The notes: a model not told the origin generated them from the letters alone. A stretch of 64,000 nt of DNA from an uncultured Acetatifactor sp. (GCA_934402315.1 CAKRTS010000002.1:124001-188000), one strand, 5' to 3'; positions 34,768 through 44,382 are shown, numbered from the stretch's first letter. Numbers and translations: made by a program.

Positions 34768-34811
34768 TGTTACTTGAAATTTGTAAGTTTCTCATTCTAT
34801 GCGACGGCACT

Positions 34812-35069
34812 TGTAAAGATACCGAAGTCAAGGCTCCGAAGGGCTGTAATTGTCCGAATTGTTTGAATGTGAAGGAACCTCTAGTTGTGCTTAGTGGTGA
34901 CAAAAGAGCGTTATGAGCAAAAATCCGCCTGTTTGAGCGTAGCGAGTTAAGGATTTTTGTGAATGCTCTTAGCTGTTTAGTCAACGCTTAGCACAACTTG
35001 GTTCCGAAACCCTGAAAACAATTTGGACAATTTCAGACAGCTGGGGCTTTTACCTCCGGCATCCTGTAA
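34812..35069. repeat. Imperfect 255-bp inverted repeat
   Basis: Left arm 34812 to about 34928 pairs with right arm about 34950-35069. Matched blocks include ATTGTCCGAATTGTTT with the complement of AACAATTTGGACAAT, AGTTGTGCTTAG with CTTAGCACAACT, AGAGCGTTATGAGCAAAAATCC with GGATTTTTGTGAATGCTCT, and GGAACC with GGTTCC. A spacer of about 22 nt (GCCTGTTTGAGCGTAGCGAG) is at the centre. It occupies the gap before the D,D-carboxypeptidase gene. No coding support; MITE-like or a large RNA hairpin. Confidence 0.8.
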
Positions 35070-35124
35070 AACATTAGTTTCGCATTTCCTGCAAATAGTG
35101 TATACTTGAAAGGAGTTCACAGAA

Positions 35125-36615
35125 ATGAGGTGTCCGATGATTCCGACGAAGAAAAAACTTCCGTTTCAAAAATATATCCGCACTGCCGCCACATTGCTTC
35201 TGGGCGGCAGCCTGCTCTGCTCCCAGGCGCTCTCCGTCTGCGCCGACACGCTGAGCAACGAGGAGCGTCTGGAGGCGCAACGCGCCATGGCGATCCAGTC
35301 GAATGAGACTCCAAACTGGCCGGCCGGCCCTGTGGTATCGGCTGAAGCTGCCATTCTCATGGAGGCAGACACCGGAACCATCCTGTATTCCAAAAATATT
35401 CACCAACAGGAATACCCTGCCAGTACGACAAAGATTCTCACGACCTTGATTGCCACCGAACAATGCTCCCTTGACGAGATCGTCACCTTTTCCCACGATG
35501 CCGTCTTTGACAACCCGCCCGGCAGCAGCGGAATCGCCATGGATGTCGGGCAGACGCTGACCATGGAGCAATGCCTGAACGCGATTCTGATCCGATCTGC
35601 CAACGAGGTGTGCTTTGCTGTCGCGGAGCATATAACGGGGACGACGGACTGGAGCGTCTTTGCAAAGATGATGAACGAGCGGGCGAAGGAGCTCGGCTGT
35701 CTGAATTCCAACTTTGTAAACCCCAACGGTCTGCCTGACGAAAATCATTACACTACCGCATACGATCTCGCAATGATCGGACGGGCATTCTTTGCCAACG
35801 AAATGCTTTGCAAAATCAGCCTCTCCAGACGGCTTGAGATTCCCGCCTCCGATACCATTCCCGAGGCAAAGATCGAGAATAATGCCATGCAGATCATACC
35901 GGGCGGGGCATACGCTTACGAATATCTGGTCGGCTGCAAAACCGGCTACACAAACGCTGCCCGGAGCTGTCTGGTATCCTGTGCGGAAAAGGACGGCATG
36001 CGGCTCATCTGTGTTGTTCTGCGCGATGAAGCCCCCTTGCAGTACGAGGACACGATCTCGCTGTTTAACTACGGTTTCAGCAATTTTGAGAAGGTCAACG
36101 TCTCACAGTCAGAAACCAAATACAATATGGAGGACTCCAACCGCTTTTACGGCGGAAGCGATATTTTTGGAAATTCAAAGCCCCTGCTGACGCTGAACAA
36201 AAATGATTACATCATCCTTCCCCGCACCGCTTCCTTCGAGGACACAAGCTCTACCATCTCCTACGAGACCGACAGCGAGGAGGATGCCGCCGTCATTGCT
36301 TACACCTATCACGGAGTGGCGATTGGAACGGTTCATGTAAACTTTTCCATGGAGGAGAACGGCTACTCCTTCGATACGCTCCCCGAGGAGCAGGATACGC
36401 CGAAAGTCGACGCGGAAGAAAAATCCGTCGTATTCATCAACATCATGCGCGTGCTGATCGTGGCCGGCATTGCCGCAGCAGTTCTTCTCGTGGTGCTTTT
36501 TGTCCGTCTCATCCTAAGAAATTATCAGTTCTCTTCACCCGTAAGGCGAAGAAACCGCCGCAGACGCTGGCGCAGAAACAGACGCTCAGACAATTTCAGG
36601 GATTACGACTTTTAA
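35125..36615 (+). CDS. D-alanyl-D-alanine carboxypeptidase (low-molecular-weight PBP)
   Basis: 496 residues. N-terminal signal or anchor region (TAATLLLGGSLLCSQALSVCA), then peptidase S11 domain with ASTTK (catalytic Ser100), SAN and KTG (272-274). A C-terminal PBP5-like domain follows, then a membrane helix (VLIVAGIAAAVLLVVLFVRLIL) and an Arg-rich cytoplasmic tail. Trims terminal D-Ala from peptidoglycan stem peptides on the outer face of the membrane. AAAGGAG lies 9 bp before the ATG. Its 3' end overlaps a terminator. Confidence 0.92.
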   Translation: MRCPMIPTKKKLPFQKYIRTAATLLLGGSLLCSQALSVCADTLSNEERLEAQRAMAIQSNETPNWPAGPVVSAEAAILMEADTGTILYSKNIHQQEYPASTTKILTTLIATEQCSLDEIVTFSHDAVFDNPPGSSGIAMDVGQTLTMEQCLNAILIRSANEVCFAVAEHITGTTDWSVFAKMMNERAKELGCLNSNFVNPNGLPDENHYTTAYDLAMIGRAFFANEMLCKISLSRRLEIPASDTIPEAKIENNAMQIIPGGAYAYEYLVGCKTGYTNAARSCLVSCAEKDGMRLICVVLRDEAPLQYEDTISLFNYGFSNFEKVNVSQSETKYNMEDSNRFYGGSDIFGNSKPLLTLNKNDYIILPRTASFEDTSSTISYETDSEEDAAVIAYTYHGVAIGTVHVNFSMEENGYSFDTLPEEQDTPKVDAEEKSVVFINIMRVLIVAGIAAAVLLVVLFVRLILRNYQFSSPVRRRNRRRRWRRNRRSDNFRDYDF

Positions 36616-36628
36616 TTTCGTAATCCCT
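36598..36628. terminator. Terminator after the carboxypeptidase gene
   Basis: Perfect 11-bp stem AGGGATTACGA / TCGTAATCCCT spanning the stop codon, followed by GACCTTT. It also lies just beyond the stop of the convergent exonuclease gene, so may serve both. Confidence 0.7.
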
Positions 36629-36639
36629 GACCTTTAAAA

Positions 36640-37581
36640 TCATCTTCGCATCTTTCTGGCATGACGGTTGTTCTCCCTGAGCATCTCCGCCTCCTCCGGT
36701 GAAATCAGCTTGATCGTTTTGACAATATATAGCTTCTTATTTTCTGACTTTCGTATCCTGATCTTTCCTTTCAGATAACCATGCTGCTCGCAATAAGCCA
36801 GACAGTAGTAATGTCTCCCATTCAGCGTGAACCATCTCAGCTTTTTCCGCAGATTCCGATGACACTTAAAGCACTTGCTGGAGCATACCTCCTTGTCCTC
36901 AAACGCCTGTGTCTTAGATCGGAATTCTCTGGAAATATACTTTGCATAATTATCAAACTGGATATGAATCTCCTGCTCCCTGCATTGCGGGGGATGGAAC
37001 AAGTCATAAGAAACATACTGCAGAACCTCCTTGTGCTGTTCCACAATCAATGCGAGAATCCGCGCCGTATAATAAGCGTCACTGAAAGCACGGTGAAACG
37101 GGAGATCCTTTTCTATCCCCATCATATCAATCGCATATTCCAGTGTATGTCTCGACTTTCCATCTTCATAGGCAAGGCTGAACAGCTTTTGTACATCCAG
37201 ATAGGCTATGGGCCCGTCTGCCAACGGCGCCATATTATGAAATCTCATGTTCTTCTGCAGCTCTGTCAGATCCAGCGTGCTCCATGTGCAGAAGAGATAG
37301 TTCTCCTCCCCACACCATTCCATGAATTCCTCCGCAACATCCGCAAAAGGCTGTCCACGCTCCAGCTCCTGCATCTGTATATGGATCAGATTGCTCGTAA
37401 TCGGGTTCATTTCATGATAAACCGAAGGCTTAATCAGACGGCTGAACTCACTTATCATGACACCCGCATCGTTCATCTTTATCGCGCCGATCTCGACAAT
37501 TTCAAAGGGAAGCGCCGCCACCTCTTCCTCCTGCCGGGTACTGCTCTGATTCCACTCCAAATCCATTACGATATAGTTCAT
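36640..37581 (-). CDS. DEDD-type 3'-5' exonuclease family protein (KapD-like)
   Basis: 313 residues. Exonuclease motifs YIVMDLEWNQ (Exo I, Asp/Glu), FCTWSTLDLTEL and, near residue 175, FHRAFSDAYYTARIL (His and Asp of Exo III). Family members are DnaQ-like nucleases such as the KinA-pathway inhibitor KapD. The C-terminal 100 residues include CSSKCFKCHRNLRKK and YYCLAYCEQHGYLKG, a possible zinc-binding tail. ATG at 37581 has GAGGAG 7 bp upstream and lies 80 bp inside the end of the upstream esterase gene. Confidence 0.85.
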   Translation of the reverse strand: MNYIVMDLEWNQSSTRQEEEVAALPFEIVEIGAIKMNDAGVMISEFSRLIKPSVYHEMNPITSNLIHIQMQELERGQPFADVAEEFMEWCGEENYLFCTWSTLDLTELQKNMRFHNMAPLADGPIAYLDVQKLFSLAYEDGKSRHTLEYAIDMMGIEKDLPFHRAFSDAYYTARILALIVEQHKEVLQYVSYDLFHPPQCREQEIHIQFDNYAKYISREFRSKTQAFEDKEVCSSKCFKCHRNLRKKLRWFTLNGRHYYCLAYCEQHGYLKGKIRIRKSENKKLYIVKTIKLISPEEAEMLRENNRHARKMRR

Positions 37582-38629
37582 CCAATATCTCCTCGTGCCA
37601 ACAGTGACCGCCCTCCCGGATGTCATGGAAGGGATATTTCCCGATACCATACAGGCTGTACGCATGTCTTACAGTCTCAAGCTGTTCCAGCACATTGTCC
37701 AGTCCCCGATAACCATTCAGATGGTCATTGCGGCAGGATTGTACTGCCAGTGGCCGCGGCGCGATCAATGCCGCAATATCCCCCATGTCGAAGTGCTCCC
37801 AAAGATGGGGCACATAATTACAGCTGCAATTACCGTTCAGACGGAGCAGCGAATCCCTGTAGCCGTACAGATAGCCGCTGATAACCGCCTTCCGGATACG
37901 GTCATCCAGCGCCGCCGCCCAGAGCGTCTGCATACCTCCGCCGGAAAAACCGAGCGCGCCGAGCGTATCCGTCCGCCACTCTCCACGTTCATACACATAA
38001 TCGATCAGGCGGCACACATCCCATGTCAGCATTCCGATCACCGTCTCACCCAGCGCCTCAGCCATATGCGACAGGTGGAAGCAGGTACCGGTCAGAAATG
38101 CCTTCTCATCATCCTGCTTCTGCAGCGCCTCGTCGCGCCGCTCTCCGAAGCCGCGGCTGTCGGGACAGACCGCCACAAAGCCTCTCTTCGCAAGCTGCAT
38201 ACCATAATCATAGTTGTAATACTCTATCTTATCCTTCACCGCAGGAATGTCATCGCGTCCGGCGACACTGTACTTTCCGCCTCCCTGATGCCCTGCAAGA
38301 CAGAGATAACAGTCTCCGGCGGCATCCGGCGGGATCAGGATATAGACCGGCATCCAGACCTCCGGCTCGACCTGCAGAATTACCTTCTCGCGGACAATGC
38401 CGCTATCCAGCGTTACACGCTCCTCAATCCTCGGCTCCAGCGCGCAGGTCTCCATATAGCGCCAGCCGATCAGCTCCCGCAAGGTCGCACGGGCATTCTC
38501 CTGCCATTTCCCCAGCTCCTCCGGCGTATTCCCCCGGAAGGCATCCTGTCGTGCGTATTTCTCATACTTCCGCAGCATCCCCTGCAGACTTCCGTAAAAC
38601 TTCGGAATCTCAATGATCCTGTCATTCAT
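37502..38629 (-). CDS. Alpha/beta hydrolase of the acetyl-xylan-esterase-like / Abhydrolase_7 type
   Basis: 375 residues. Serine hydrolase core: AVCPDSRGFGERR, LGALGFSGGGMQTLWAAALDDRI (nucleophile elbow GFSGGG), APRPLAVQSCRNDHLNGY (acid region) and GGHCWHEE (catalytic His). No signal peptide. Probably deacylates intracellular sugar esters, but the substrate is unknown. The C-terminal 28 residues (after GHCWHEEILDELYRN) are read across the start of the exonuclease gene in another frame, an 80-bp overlap that could reflect a lost stop codon. Confidence 0.8.
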   Translation of the reverse strand: MNDRIIEIPKFYGSLQGMLRKYEKYARQDAFRGNTPEELGKWQENARATLRELIGWRYMETCALEPRIEERVTLDSGIVREKVILQVEPEVWMPVYILIPPDAAGDCYLCLAGHQGGGKYSVAGRDDIPAVKDKIEYYNYDYGMQLAKRGFVAVCPDSRGFGERRDEALQKQDDEKAFLTGTCFHLSHMAEALGETVIGMLTWDVCRLIDYVYERGEWRTDTLGALGFSGGGMQTLWAAALDDRIRKAVISGYLYGYRDSLLRLNGNCSCNYVPHLWEHFDMGDIAALIAPRPLAVQSCRNDHLNGYRGLDNVLEQLETVRHAYSLYGIGKYPFHDIREGGHCWHEEILDELYRNGFGVESEQYPAGGRGGGASL

Positions 38630-38710
38630 CCGACCACCTCAGCCGTCTTAACTGGCTTCCTCTTCATATCTATGCCCGGCAAGCGCAGGTCAACCACACT
38701 GCATGTTACA

Positions 38711-38850
38711 GTTGTGCAGAATGCACCTGACCACAAGCAGCGCACTCTGGAGCCGCCGGCACTTAGTCTCCGTACTGTGGAGACTTACGTGCCGTTGCGT
38801 GCGGAAGGTAGCGAGAGCGTGCCTGCGGTGGTCTGTGCATTCTGTGCAAC
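38711..38850 (-). repeat. 140-bp dispersed structured element, copy 2
   Basis: Same element as 34628-34767, in reverse orientation. Its terminal arms pair over ten bases (CAGAATGCAC / GTGCATTCTG). The central hairpin differs most from the other copies (AGTCTCC / GGAGACT), yet pairs perfectly over 7 bp. Lies between two esterase genes in the same transcription direction. Confidence 0.92.
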
Positions 38851-38873
38851 GTCACTTGGGGAAAATCCCACTC

Positions 38874-39728
38874 TTAAAACGGGTATCTGCTCGTAATCCA
38901 TGTGCGGACGAGCGGAATCCACGACGTACACTCCTCCTGGACGCCGCCTCCGTCCCTGCCCTCCGTCAGATGGTTCGCAAGGCTCAATCCATGTCCGCCC
39001 TTCTGGTACATATGAAACTCCGTCGAGACATTCGCCCTTTTCAGCGCGCTCACAAACAGCAAGGAATTTTCCACCGGGACAGAACCATCCGTAAAGGTAT
39101 GCCAGATGAACGTGGGCGGCGTCTTCTCCGTGACTCTCGTTTCCAGAGACAGCCTTGACAGCATGCTCTGCGGATCACTGGCTTTTTCCAGACTGCCCTC
39201 TTCCTCTCCGAGCAGACACTCGAACGAGCCTCTGTGCGCGAACTCTCCTCCCGTAATCACCGGGTAGCATAAAATCATGCCGTCCGGACGCAGCAGCTCC
39301 TGCTTCTTAGGTGAAATACCGACCGTCTCAGCGAGAAACGGCTCCTCCCATAGCACACCGAGGCTTGCCGCGAGATGCCCTCCCGCGGAACAGCCCAGCA
39401 CCAATACCGCCTTGGGATCAACATGCCACTCCGACGCGTGCTCCCTTACCAGCGCAATCGATGCCGCCAGCTCCGTCAATGCCACCGGGTATCTCGCCGG
39501 TGCGCAGGAATATCTAAGCACTGCCGCATGACAGCCCATTGCCAGAAACTGAAATGCCAGAGCCTCCCACTCCCTCTCCGAGTTGAACGCATAGCCGCCA
39601 CCCGGACAGATCAGGATCAGAGGTCTGTTATTCACGTTCACATCCTCGCTGTAATCCTGAATATAGGTAATCAGTCTCGAATCAGATTGTGACCCTGGCA
39701 TCTGAATCGGAAATGTCTGATGAATCAT
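38874..39728 (-). CDS. Alpha/beta hydrolase, acetyl esterase type
   Basis: 284 residues. RPLILICPGGGYAFNSEREWEALAFQFLAMGCHAAVLRYS is the oxyanion-hole HGGG-like region (here PGGG), VLVLGCSAGGHLAAS the nucleophile elbow (GCSAGG), FIWHTFTDGSVPVENSL the acid region, and KGGHGLSLA the catalytic His. Cytoplasmic esterase of the BD-FAE/XynB-like group acting on acetylated sugars, by family. Start at 39728 has AGGAGGAG 6 bp upstream. Confidence 0.85.
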   Translation of the reverse strand: MIHQTFPIQMPGSQSDSRLITYIQDYSEDVNVNNRPLILICPGGGYAFNSEREWEALAFQFLAMGCHAAVLRYSCAPARYPVALTELAASIALVREHASEWHVDPKAVLVLGCSAGGHLAASLGVLWEEPFLAETVGISPKKQELLRPDGMILCYPVITGGEFAHRGSFECLLGEEEGSLEKASDPQSMLSRLSLETRVTEKTPPTFIWHTFTDGSVPVENSLLFVSALKRANVSTEFHMYQKGGHGLSLANHLTEGRDGGGVQEECTSWIPLVRTWITSRYPF

Positions 39729-39796
39729 AGGTAACTCCTCCTGATAGTTTTCAACGATACCCGGATTGCTATGCGCTTCGCGCTCCCGCAATCTGC

Positions 39797-41227
39797 TTAG
39801 TACGCTCTTCCCCAGTATACCATCTTTTTCGCGGGTTTTCCACAACATACGCAGGTATCTGCGATATGCTCCTGTTCAAAAGGCATGCAGCGGCTTGTCA
39901 CGCCGAGCTTTTCCTTAATTTTATCTTCACAAGCCCTGTCTCCGCACCACATTGCCTTGACAAAGCCGGACTTTTCCGCAAAGAGCTTCTCAAACTCCGC
40001 CAGATCTGCCGCCGTGTAGGTATGTGCCTCTCTGTGCTTTCTCGCTCTCTCCAGCATATCCTTCTGGATTGTCTCCATCAGCTCTGCAACCTTTGCCTCA
40101 AGCTCATCCAGGGAAACCTCCAGCTTCTCTCTGGTGTCGCGGCGGCAGATAATGCACTTCCCTGCCTCGATGTCCTTAGGGCCGATCTCCACGCGGATCG
40201 GGTAGCCTCTCATCTCTGCTTCCGCAAACTTATAGCCCGGTGTCTTCTCGCTGTCATCGACCTTGACGCGGAAATCCTTTTTCAGAAGGTCGCGCAGCTC
40301 GTATGCCTTGTCGAGCACGCCCTCCTTCTTCTGCTGGATCGGGATGATGCAGACCTGAATGGGCGCAACTCTGGGAGGAAGCACCAGTCCCTCGTTGTCG
40401 CCGTGTACCATAATCAGGGCGCCGATTGTTCTCGTCGTCATGCCCCATGAGGTCTGGTAAACATATTTTAAGGTATTGTCCTTGTCTGTAAACTGGATGC
40501 CGAATGCCTTCGCAAAGCCGTCACCAAAGTTGTGGCTTGTTCCCGACTGCAATGCTTTTCCGTCGTGCATCAGCGCCTCTACCGTATAGGTTGCCTCCGC
40601 TCCGGCAAACTTCTCCTTCTCGGTCTTCTGTCCCTTGACAACAGGAATCGCCAGAACCTCCTCCAGAAAGTCCGCATAGACGTTCAGCATCTGGGTCGTT
40701 CTTGCCTCTGCCTCCTCTGCCGTCGCATGTGCGGTGTGACCCTCCTGCCACAAAAACTCTCTCGATCTCAGGAAAGGTCTTGTCTCCTTCTCCCAGCGCA
40801 CAACGGAACACCACTGGTTATACACCTTGGGAAGATCCCTGTAGGAGTGAATGTCATTCTTATAGAAATCGCAGAACAGCGTCTCGGATGTAGGACGCAC
40901 GCACATTCTCTCCTGCAAGGGCTGCAGGCCGCCGTGTGTCACCCACGCAACCTCGGGAGCAAAGCCCTCCACATGATCCTTCTCCTTCTGGAGCAGGGAC
41001 TCGGGAATGAACATGGGAAGATATACATTCTGTACGCCTGTCTCCTTGAACCTTGCATCCAGCTCCTTCTGGATCAGCTCCCAGATCGCATAACCTGCGG
41101 GCTTGATAACCATGCAGCCCTTGACGGACGTATAGTCGCAAAGCTCTGCCTTTCTCACAACATCTGTGTACCACTGCGCGAAATCTACATCCATTGATGT
41201 AATTTCCTGAACCATTTTCTCAGCCAT
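39797..41227 (-). CDS. proS: Prolyl-tRNA synthetase, short (type 3) form
   Basis: 476 residues, the archaeal/eukaryotic-like form without the bacterial editing insertion. Class II motifs include [69 protein letters not shown] and [22 protein letters not shown]. The C-terminal domain has CIICRRDT and [18 protein letters not shown]. Charges tRNA-Pro. Start at 41227 has GGAGG 6 bp upstream. Preceded by a T-box leader. Confidence 0.95.
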   Translation of the reverse strand: MAEKMVQEITSMDVDFAQWYTDVVRKAELCDYTSVKGCMVIKPAGYAIWELIQKELDARFKETGVQNVYLPMFIPESLLQKEKDHVEGFAPEVAWVTHGGLQPLQERMCVRPTSETLFCDFYKNDIHSYRDLPKVYNQWCSVVRWEKETRPFLRSREFLWQEGHTAHATAEEAEARTTQMLNVYADFLEEVLAIPVVKGQKTEKEKFAGAEATYTVEALMHDGKALQSGTSHNFGDGFAKAFGIQFTDKDNTLKYVYQTSWGMTTRTIGALIMVHGDNEGLVLPPRVAPIQVCIIPIQQKKEGVLDKAYELRDLLKKDFRVKVDDSEKTPGYKFAEAEMRGYPIRVEIGPKDIEAGKCIICRRDTREKLEVSLDELEAKVAELMETIQKDMLERARKHREAHTYTAADLAEFEKLFAEKSGFVKAMWCGDRACEDKIKEKLGVTSRCMPFEQEHIADTCVCCGKPAKKMVYWGRAY

Positions 41228-41264
41228 AATTTTCCTCCACATCTTATTTTCTGTCTGCAAACAC

Positions 41265-41560
41265 AAAAACGCCGGGCCTTCCATCCCGATAGGGACCGAA
41301 AGCTCGGCGGTACCACCCTAATTGACGCCCGGCAGTCTGACAAAAACCGGAACATCCCTCTCATTCTCCGCTAACGCCGGACTACGCTGTGCTTACGCGG
41401 CAGAATTCACCTCTGCACTCACCTCGCACAGAACTCCAAGGCAGGTTCCGAATCGTCCGCATAAGAGCCTTTCAGCCGCGCCATCCCCGGACAGCGCCAC
41501 GCTCTCTCTCTGAAATGTTGACAAATCCGTACTATTCCTCTTCAACGTCTCTTCTTATGT
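41265..41560 (-). promoter_or_regulatory. T-box riboswitch of proS
   Basis: On the minus strand, the T-box AGGGTGGTACCGC lies at 41307-41319 and is followed by a terminator (GCCGAGCTTTCGGTCCC paired with GGGATGGAAGGCCCGGC, then TTTTT at 41265-41309). The upstream 240 nt can form a long Stem I. A GAACCTGCC stretch there offers CCU (proline) as a plausible specifier codon; this assignment is tentative. Uncharged tRNA-Pro would favour antitermination and proS expression. Confidence 0.88.
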
Positions 41561-41606
41561 AGATGATTGTAGTGCAAGTACACCGCCTTTGTCAAGACGG
41601 AATACA

Positions 41607-42515
41607 TCAATGAACAATAATCTTAAACGCCGCCCTGCAGCTCTTGCCTGCCGCCGCCATATTAGTGTACGGTCTTTCCTGCAGGGTTCCGGCATAGCCC
41701 TTGCTGTCGCAGATGCCCCACCAGGGTTCCAGACAGATATAACCGGCGTTGCTGTCCGGCACGGACCAGATGCCCCACACAGGGCAGTCTGCCTCCAGAC
41801 GCACATACTCCTTCTTCCCGCCGTCGCAGAGACCGACCGCCGCAATTCCCTGACGCTCTAAGCAGAGTGCATCCTGATCGAAAATATGCTCCGTCACCGG
41901 AAGGAAGCCGTCTGTCAGCTCCAGACGGGTATACTCTCCCGTCAGAAGACCGTCCGGCACACCGATGTCGGTTGACGCAAGCTCCTTCGCCGCAAGCGCC
42001 GCGCCGTCAGCCCCGTACAATCTGATAAAGCAGTCCGTTCTTCCCGCAGACTGTTCCTCCTTCTTCAGAGGACAGGCAAATGCCGGATGACCGCCGAAGG
42101 AAAAATACATATCCTCCCCGCTGTTGTTCGTTACCTTCCACGTCTCGGTAAGACTCCTTCCCTCCAGCACATAGGAAAGCTCCAGACGAAACGCAAACGG
42201 GAACTTCTTCAATGTCGTCCCGTCGCTCTCAATGGCGAGTGTGATGCGGTCGTCTCCCTGAGAAACCACTGTAAATTCCATATCCCTTGCAAAGCCGTGT
42301 TTTTCAATACCGTAAAAGGTATTCTGATACCGGTATCCTGCCCCCTCAAGCTTCCCGATGAACGGGAAAAGCACCGGCGAGGTCTTTCCCCAGAATTTTG
42401 GGTCTGCCTCCCACATATATTCCTGACCGGTCGTCTTGTCCTGCAGGGACTTCAGTTCCGCCCCGAAGCTCTTTATGACAGCCCTCAGCTGCCCGTTATC
42501 CAAAATATACTCCAT
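41607..42515 (-). CDS. Aldose 1-epimerase family protein (LacX-like)
   Basis: 302 residues. Galactose mutarotase-fold features: GAELKSLQDKTTGQEYMWEADPKFWGKTSPVLFPFIGKL, NTFYGIEKHGFARDMEF, FSFGGHPAFACPL (with the catalytic-type His) and CLEPWWGICDS. Closest to the LacX/YeaD-like sugar epimerases whose substrates are poorly defined. Divergent from the pseudouridine synthase gene. No signal peptide. Confidence 0.87.
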   Translation of the reverse strand: MEYILDNGQLRAVIKSFGAELKSLQDKTTGQEYMWEADPKFWGKTSPVLFPFIGKLEGAGYRYQNTFYGIEKHGFARDMEFTVVSQGDDRITLAIESDGTTLKKFPFAFRLELSYVLEGRSLTETWKVTNNSGEDMYFSFGGHPAFACPLKKEEQSAGRTDCFIRLYGADGAALAAKELASTDIGVPDGLLTGEYTRLELTDGFLPVTEHIFDQDALCLERQGIAAVGLCDGGKKEYVRLEADCPVWGIWSVPDSNAGYICLEPWWGICDSKGYAGTLQERPYTNMAAAGKSCRAAFKIIVH

Positions 42516-42626
42516 AATGCCATTCTTCCTTTCCCTGTTTTATTCCAACCCTATCCCTATCATAGCACATTGCTTTTTCATGGGAAAGCGTTTATCATTG
42601 TCTCATTACAGAGGACGTGGACAGAA

Positions 42627-43574
42627 ATGGGGATAAAGATGGAACGACGCTTAGAATACCGGATTACAGGAAATGAGGCAGGCTGCACGGTAAAGCAATA
42701 CCTGAAGACAAAGGGATATTCCGCCCAGAGCATGATTGAATTAAAGAAGGAGCCGGAGAATGTTCTCGTCAACCGTCTGCCCGCCTTTATGACGCACCGG
42801 CTGGCGGAGGGCGATGTCCTCACGGTGTGCATCCGGGAGAAGACCTCCTCCGAGAAGATTCCTCCCGTACAGCTCCCGCTGGATATTGTCTATGAGGATG
42901 AAGACCTTATGGTCATCAACAAGCCCGCCGGAATGCCGATCCATCCGTCCATGGGAAACTATGACAACACGGCCGCAAACGCTCTCGCATGGTATTTTCA
43001 GGAGCAGGGCGTTCCCTTTGTCTTCCGATGCATCAACCGCCTTGACCGGGACACCTCCGGTCTTACCCTCATCGCAAAGCACTATGTCAGCGCCGGCATC
43101 CTGTCCGCCATGGTCGCGGCAAAATCGACCGGAAATCCCCAAAACGGCACGCCGCCCATCCGCCGGGAATACCTCGCCCTTGTCCGCGGCTCCGTACAGC
43201 CTCCGCAGGGCACCGTAAATGCGCCTCTGTCCCGGAAGCCCGGCTCCGTCATAGAGCGCGTGGTGGATTTTGAGCACGGCGAGCATGCCGTCACGCATTA
43301 CAGAGTTGTAGAAGAAAAAAATGGGCACAGTCTCCTCTCGCTTGAGCTGGAGACCGGCCGCACACACCAGATCCGTATTCACATGAAATATCTCGGCTTT
43401 CCTCTGATCGGGGACTATCTGTATAACCCCGACATGGAATTCATGACGAGACAGGCGCTCCACTCTCACCGCCTGTGCTTCACCCATCCTATCACCGGGG
43501 AAAGGATGGAATTTACCGCGCCTCTGCCCGACGATATGCGCCGCGTTCTTGAACCGCAGCCCGTTCTCATTTGA
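42627..43574 (+). CDS. RluA-family pseudouridine synthase
   Basis: 315 residues. A short S4-like N-terminus (GCTVKQYLKTKGYSAQSMIELKK), then the catalytic domain with LMVINKPAGMPIHPS, INRLDRDTSGLTLIAKH (catalytic Asp in HRLD-type motif, here NRLD), EYLALVRG, THYRVVEEKNGHSLLSLELETGRTHQIRIHM and GFPLIGDYLY. Converts uridine to pseudouridine in rRNA or tRNA; target not predictable. ATG at 42627 taken, with AGAGGA 11 bp upstream. Confidence 0.92.
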   Translation: MGIKMERRLEYRITGNEAGCTVKQYLKTKGYSAQSMIELKKEPENVLVNRLPAFMTHRLAEGDVLTVCIREKTSSEKIPPVQLPLDIVYEDEDLMVINKPAGMPIHPSMGNYDNTAANALAWYFQEQGVPFVFRCINRLDRDTSGLTLIAKHYVSAGILSAMVAAKSTGNPQNGTPPIRREYLALVRGSVQPPQGTVNAPLSRKPGSVIERVVDFEHGEHAVTHYRVVEEKNGHSLLSLELETGRTHQIRIHMKYLGFPLIGDYLYNPDMEFMTRQALHSHRLCFTHPITGERMEFTAPLPDDMRRVLEPQPVLI

Positions 43575-44382
43575 TGGCATTCCGGGGGCAATGCTTCCTG
43601 CACTCAAGGCAGCAGATACATTCCCTGTCCCCGACCTTTTTGACATCCATCCGGCATAGCGCTGTGCATTTCCCGCAGTGCGTACACAGCTTTTCATCCA
43701 CCTCGACCCGCTTCACGGAACGCCCGGCAAAGAACGAGTAAAATGCCCCGAGCGGGCACAAAAACCGGCAAAATGCCCGATAGCAGAAGCAAACCGCAAC
43801 AAGGATGGCAATCAGCACAAACAGTTTCCAGCCGAACAGCGCGCCGATCAGCTTTCTCAGCTTTTCCCCCGCAAGTACAAGTGGGATTCCGCCCTCGAGC
43901 GTACCAGCCGGGCAAATGTATTTACAGAAACCCGGCACTGCATAGAGCAGCGGAATGCCGATCACAAAGACAACCAGAACCACATATTTCAGCCAGCTCA
44001 GAGCCGCCGTCACTCTGCTCTTTTTAATCTTCGGCACCGGCAGCTTATAAAGGAGCTCCTGAATCAGCCCGAACGGACAAAGGAAACCGCAGATAAACCG
44101 CCCGAAGAGTGCTCCGAACAGCAGCAGCGTGCCCAGCACATAGTACGGAACCCTGTTCCGGTTTGCCACCAGCGCGCTCTGGAAGCTGCCGAGCGGACAG
44201 GAAAGATATGCACCCGGGCAGGAATAGCAGTTCAGCCCCGGCGTACAGACTGCCTTGAGCTTTCCCTGATAAATCTTCCCATCGTAAAAGCCTGTTATGT
44301 GCGCATTCATGAGAACCGCCGCCAACAGCTGGATATATCTTCTTTTATGGTCGCCCAGGCGCTCCTTCCAACTCTTTTTCAT
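43567..44382 (-). CDS. Membrane 4Fe-4S binding protein (NapH/YccM-like)
   Basis: 271 residues from the ATG at 44382, which overlaps the preceding small gene stop (TGATG). About five hydrophobic segments, a periplasmic-side Cys cluster (CTPGLNCYSCPGAYLSCPLG), CGFLCPFGLIQE and FCRFLCPLGAFYS turns, and two C-terminal 4Fe-4S motifs (CTHCGKCTALC and CICCLECRKHC). Likely passes electrons across or at the membrane. Context with tlpA and the CXXC small protein suggests an electron supply for an extracytoplasmic redox process. Ends 8 bp inside the convergent pseudouridine synthase gene. Confidence 0.87.
   Translation of the reverse strand: MKKSWKERLGDHKRRYIQLLAAVLMNAHITGFYDGKIYQGKLKAVCTPGLNCYSCPGAYLSCPLGSFQSALVANRNRVPYYVLGTLLLFGALFGRFICGFLCPFGLIQELLYKLPVPKIKKSRVTAALSWLKYVVLVVFVIGIPLLYAVPGFCKYICPAGTLEGGIPLVLAGEKLRKLIGALFGWKLFVLIAILVAVCFCYRAFCRFLCPLGAFYSFFAGRSVKRVEVDEKLCTHCGKCTALCRMDVKKVGDRECICCLECRKHCPRNAIK

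Noticed and set aside
34716-34916. A 66-residue Cys-rich frame (CDGTCKDTEVKAPKGCNCPNC) as a metal-binding peptide
   Set aside because: It begins inside the 140-bp element, crosses into the inverted repeat and lacks a ribosome site; more likely an accident of the repeat.
38711-38850. tRNA-like or known riboswitch identity for the 140-bp element
   Set aside because: No T-loop, acceptor or recognised riboswitch core; copies occur in both orientations relative to genes.
42087-42626. Long upstream extension of the pseudouridine synthase
   Set aside because: Antisense to the aldose epimerase gene and without family similarity.
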